6,780 bases of DNA, taken from the NCBI GenBank assembly GCA_003224995.1, contig QIAI01000154.1:1-6780 (forward strand), written 5' to 3'. The stretch is from Acidobacteriota bacterium (lineage in GTDB: Bacteria; Acidobacteriota; Terriglobia; Terriglobales; Acidobacteriaceae). The position numbers were made by a program, and so were the translations under genes. Below are positions 5,960 through 6,780 of the stretch, one piece after another. Every line of letters begins with the position of its first letter. The first letter of the stretch is position 1. The notes beneath the pieces were generated by a model that made no database searches, was not told the origin of the DNA, and saw only the letters and a list, made by a program, of their open reading frames with translations.

Positions 5960-6780
5960 ATGCGCCCGCCTTATCTTGCTGCTGTGCTCGCATTCACTTT
6001 CGGGATATGGATTCATTCCTCAGCGGCCACACAGGAGCCAAACGGAGAGATGGGAGGCGATTCCGAACTGGCACAAAAAATCTTTACGGCTGAGCGACGG
6101 ACGATCGCGGAAATTTCGAAGCGCCAACCTCTGTTCGAAACCTACCTTCAGAGTTTGGATCCAGAGACTCGTGGCGGAAGCGTCCTGGATGATGCTTACT
6201 TTCTTGGCAGATTGGCATTGAACGTAGATTCCTCACCACCAGAGCGCTTGCAGAAACTGGTGTTCGGCGCAAGCCCGCAGAGTCGCCGCGTTCGCGTCAA
6301 CACCGGCGACCACTGGCCACTTTATCCGGATGGGTACGTGGACATGCTTTTCGTCGACTTGGGAGGTTTTGACGAACAAAATTATGTACTCAGCTATAAA
6401 GGTGTGGATTTCGTCGGCAACGAGATGTGCCTGCGGATCGCGGTGCGTCCTCGCAATTCCAGGAGCAGTGGTCGCTTTTCGGGCGAGATCTGGGTCGAAA
6501 ACACGAGTTTTCGAATCACGCGGATCGCAGGCGCCTTCTCGCCCAAAAATCTCGGAGCTCTTAGCAAGTACTTCAACCCGGGTGGCATCTCGCGCCTCGG
6601 ACTGTATCTGCATTTCGAAAGCTGGCGACAGCAGGTGTCCCCCGGCGTGTGGCTCCCTTCCTACACTTACTTCGACGAGCAGCGGATGTGGAACGAAGGC
6701 CGCCTTACCACCAGCTTTCGTTTGCGCGGCCACATCTGGGTTTGGGATTACCGGCACGAGCAGGCGCCCGACCGGGCTGC
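5960..6780 (+). CDS. Secreted protein of a probable Acidobacteriota family, possibly LolA-like fold (C-terminus beyond window)
   Basis: The frame is open from an ATG at 5960 to the right edge, giving 273 residues without a stop, and is preceded by a good Shine-Dalgarno (GGAAGGAA). Residues 1-23 are a signal peptide (hydrophobic LAAVLAFTFGIWIHSSA). A charged helical region at about 35-70 includes a run ending in RQPLFETYLQSLDP. From about 140 the protein looks beta-rich: YVLSYKGVDFVGNEMCLRIAV (142-162), GRFSGEIWVENTSFRITRIAG (171-191), LGLYLHFESW (213-222) and GVWLPSYTYFDE (229-240). I recall this series of motifs from uncharacterised secreted proteins common in Acidobacteriota genomes. The strand that reports a physical property (G-x-IWVE...I-R--G) resembles outer-membrane lipoprotein-sorting (LolA-like) sheets. 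That fold link is an inference. The gene follows the small exported protein by 40 bases. The long reverse-strand frame at 6233-6757 inside it is a shadow. Confidence 0.82.
   Translation, partial: MRPPYLAAVLAFTFGIWIHSSAATQEPNGEMGGDSELAQKIFTAERRTIAEISKRQPLFETYLQSLDPETRGGSVLDDAYFLGRLALNVDSSPPERLQKLVFGASPQSRRVRVNTGDHWPLYPDGYVDMLFVDLGGFDEQNYVLSYKGVDFVGNEMCLRIAVRPRNSRSSGRFSGEIWVENTSFRITRIAGAFSPKNLGALSKYFNPGGISRLGLYLHFESWRQQVSPGVWLPSYTYFDEQRMWNEGRLTTSFRLRGHIWVWDYRHEQAPDRA

Noticed and set aside
6233..6757. 174-codon minus-strand frame at the right edge
   Set aside because: It overlaps antisense the plus-strand secreted protein, which has a signal peptide, ribosome site and conserved-looking motifs; the reverse frame has none.

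Overview
The window most likely comes from the chromosome of an Acidobacteriota species, or a close Gram-negative relative. Three things suggest this. The first is a TonB-dependent receptor with an N-terminal carboxypeptidase-regulatory-like domain (the Oar-like type that is greatly expanded in Acidobacteriota). The second is a secreted protein with a GRFxGxIWVE...YLHFxSW...WLPSY pattern that I associate with this phylum. The third is moderately GC-rich coding with short intergenic gaps. The assignment rests on remembered family patterns, not on a search.

The layout is two divergent transcription units. On the minus strand, reading from about 5195 down to the left edge, are four closely spaced genes: a FadR-type GntR regulator (4437-5195), a 987-residue TonB-dependent receptor (1463-4426), a bacterial-luciferase-like flavin-dependent monooxygenase (346-1428), and the start of a small membrane protein cut by the window edge (1-312). 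Gaps are 10, 34 and 33 bases, and the regulator's stop codon forms part of the receptor's Shine-Dalgarno sequence, so this looks like one operon.

On the plus strand, after a 208-base divergent control region, are a small exported or lipoprotein-like membrane protein (5404-5919) and, 40 bases later, a secreted protein that runs off the right edge (5960-6780).

The control region holds a 17-base perfect inverted repeat (7-3-7) and a further matching half-site. A perfect TTGACA lies between the half-sites, on the strand that reads into the regulator. The simplest model (inference) is an autoregulated locus. The GntR protein senses a small carboxylate-like ligand through its FCD domain and controls an outer-membrane importer plus a flavin-dependent oxygenase acting on the imported compound. 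The substrate cannot be read from the sequence.

The two main oddities are in the receptor. It appears to lack about 40-50 residues of barrel in frame at K819/E820, and its eight mature-protein cysteines fall in four close pairs. Two edge genes (1-312 and 5960-6780) are open to the window boundary and are easily missed by callers that require a stop codon. No RNA gene, CRISPR array, insertion sequence or phage gene was seen.
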